NCBI GenBank assembly: GCA_933228895.1
Contig: OW121847.1
Location: 86,593,656-86,657,655 of the forward strand
Reading direction: 5' to 3'
Origin: Platycnemis pennipes
Lineage: Eukaryota > Arthropoda > Insecta > Odonata > Platycnemididae
DNA length: 64,000 nucleotides
Below the pieces are notes generated by a model. It was not told the origin of the DNA. It searched no databases and was given only the letters and a program-made list of their open reading frames with translations. Within the stretch, counting starts at the first letter, position 1; every line of letters begins with the position of its first letter. Below are positions 63,421 to 64,000 of the stretch, piece after piece. A program made the translations under genes and the position numbers.

Positions 63421-64000
63421 TGCATTTTCGGGCGCGTGAACGTGTGCATGATTCCGGGGATGAATGCTCAAGATTGGAGCGAGGGGTCATTTTTTTGCAA
63501 TATTCGTACTATTGCGGAAATTTTCTTGTTCTTATGATGGAGTTTTTGGTATCCTATCGTTGTGTCCATCTAAACATGCAATGTTTTCATTTTATCTTTA
63601 GATGGTTTCAATTCATTGTGTGGGACATTGTCAAGAGTGAATTGCAATTTTTATATGTTGGGATTATTAGCGTGTTTGATGAACTTCTAGGGAAGCACTT
63701 GTCGCGTCTTACAATTAGCGACGCCCGTTGATCTAATTGAATAATCTTAATTTTTTCGTGTTCGGCATTTTTTCTTAATTTTCTCGTTTCTCCCTCTGTC
63801 ATCTGAATTATGTATTTATCGATTTAGAATTTTGGACCACTCAGATAATACCATTCATCCTCAAATCTTCGTGATCGATTTTACTTGGAAATTTTTGGCT
63901 TAGCCCATTTAACCGGTAATGAAACCTTGTGTTATTTTAAGGTATGATATCAGTTAGAAATTCCTAATAGACTGAATTTCTCTTTCTCCATTCCTAAATG
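63421..64000. other. Putative intron, end of window
   Basis: AT-rich. Nothing recognised. Confidence 0.4.

Noticed and set aside
62475..63449. 324-codon minus-strand and 260-codon plus-strand open frames
   Set aside because: They overlap completely and reflect strand-asymmetric GC-rich composition. No motif is recognisable in either.

Overview
The window is nuclear DNA from an animal, most likely an arthropod with a large, repeat-rich genome. The reasons are spliceosomal GT-AG introns of several kilobases, an AT-rich background, and a mix of Penelope-like, CR1-like, piggyBac, hAT-like and mariner/pogo-type elements with tRNA-derived SINEs. No bacterial, plasmid or viral gene organisation is visible. 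The species cannot be fixed from the sequence.

Layout. (1) 1-4.7 kb: a decayed non-LTR reverse transcriptase, a 592-bp hAT-type MITE with a perfect 8-bp target duplication, and the last exon of an unidentified + strand gene whose body lies left of the window. (2) 4.77-6.49 kb, minus strand: a complete three-exon Nudix hydrolase gene of the NUDT17 type (309 codons). (3) 7.1-35.9 kb, plus strand, head-to-head with NUDT17: a nine-exon gene for a nuclear SR-type cyclophilin (PPIG / NKTR / Drosophila Moca-cyp family), 934 codons. It has an N-terminal peptidyl-prolyl isomerase domain, a conserved middle segment and a long Lys/Glu- then Arg/Ser-rich tail. I rebuilt all nine exons from splice sites and reading phase. 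Its introns 4-8 make up most of the 29 kb and are filled with mobile elements. (4) 36.3-37.5 kb: intergenic. (5) 37.46 kb to the end: a short signal-peptide exon with a strong splice donor, probably the first coding exon of a secreted or membrane protein. It is followed by about 26.5 kb with no recognisable exon, read as its first intron. This stretch has few transposons (two CR1-like 3' ends, two SINEs, one Penelope-like hairpin and a LINE scrap) but holds several GC/CpG-rich islands with strong purine/pyrimidine strand asymmetry.

Functionally, NUDT17 (predicted nucleotide-diphosphate or cap hydrolase) and PPIG (nuclear, splicing-associated isomerase) appear to share a promoter region of about 630 bp. 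The most unusual signals are structural. They are a 100-bp near-perfect palindrome flanked by 12-bp direct repeats, a dispersed set of CTGANGA...GAAAC motifs resembling the hammerhead-ribozyme cores known from Penelope-like elements, nested transposons, a perfect 33-bp tandem duplication just before the last PPIG exon, and the island-studded 26-kb tract. I found no clear sign of a wholly new genetic system.
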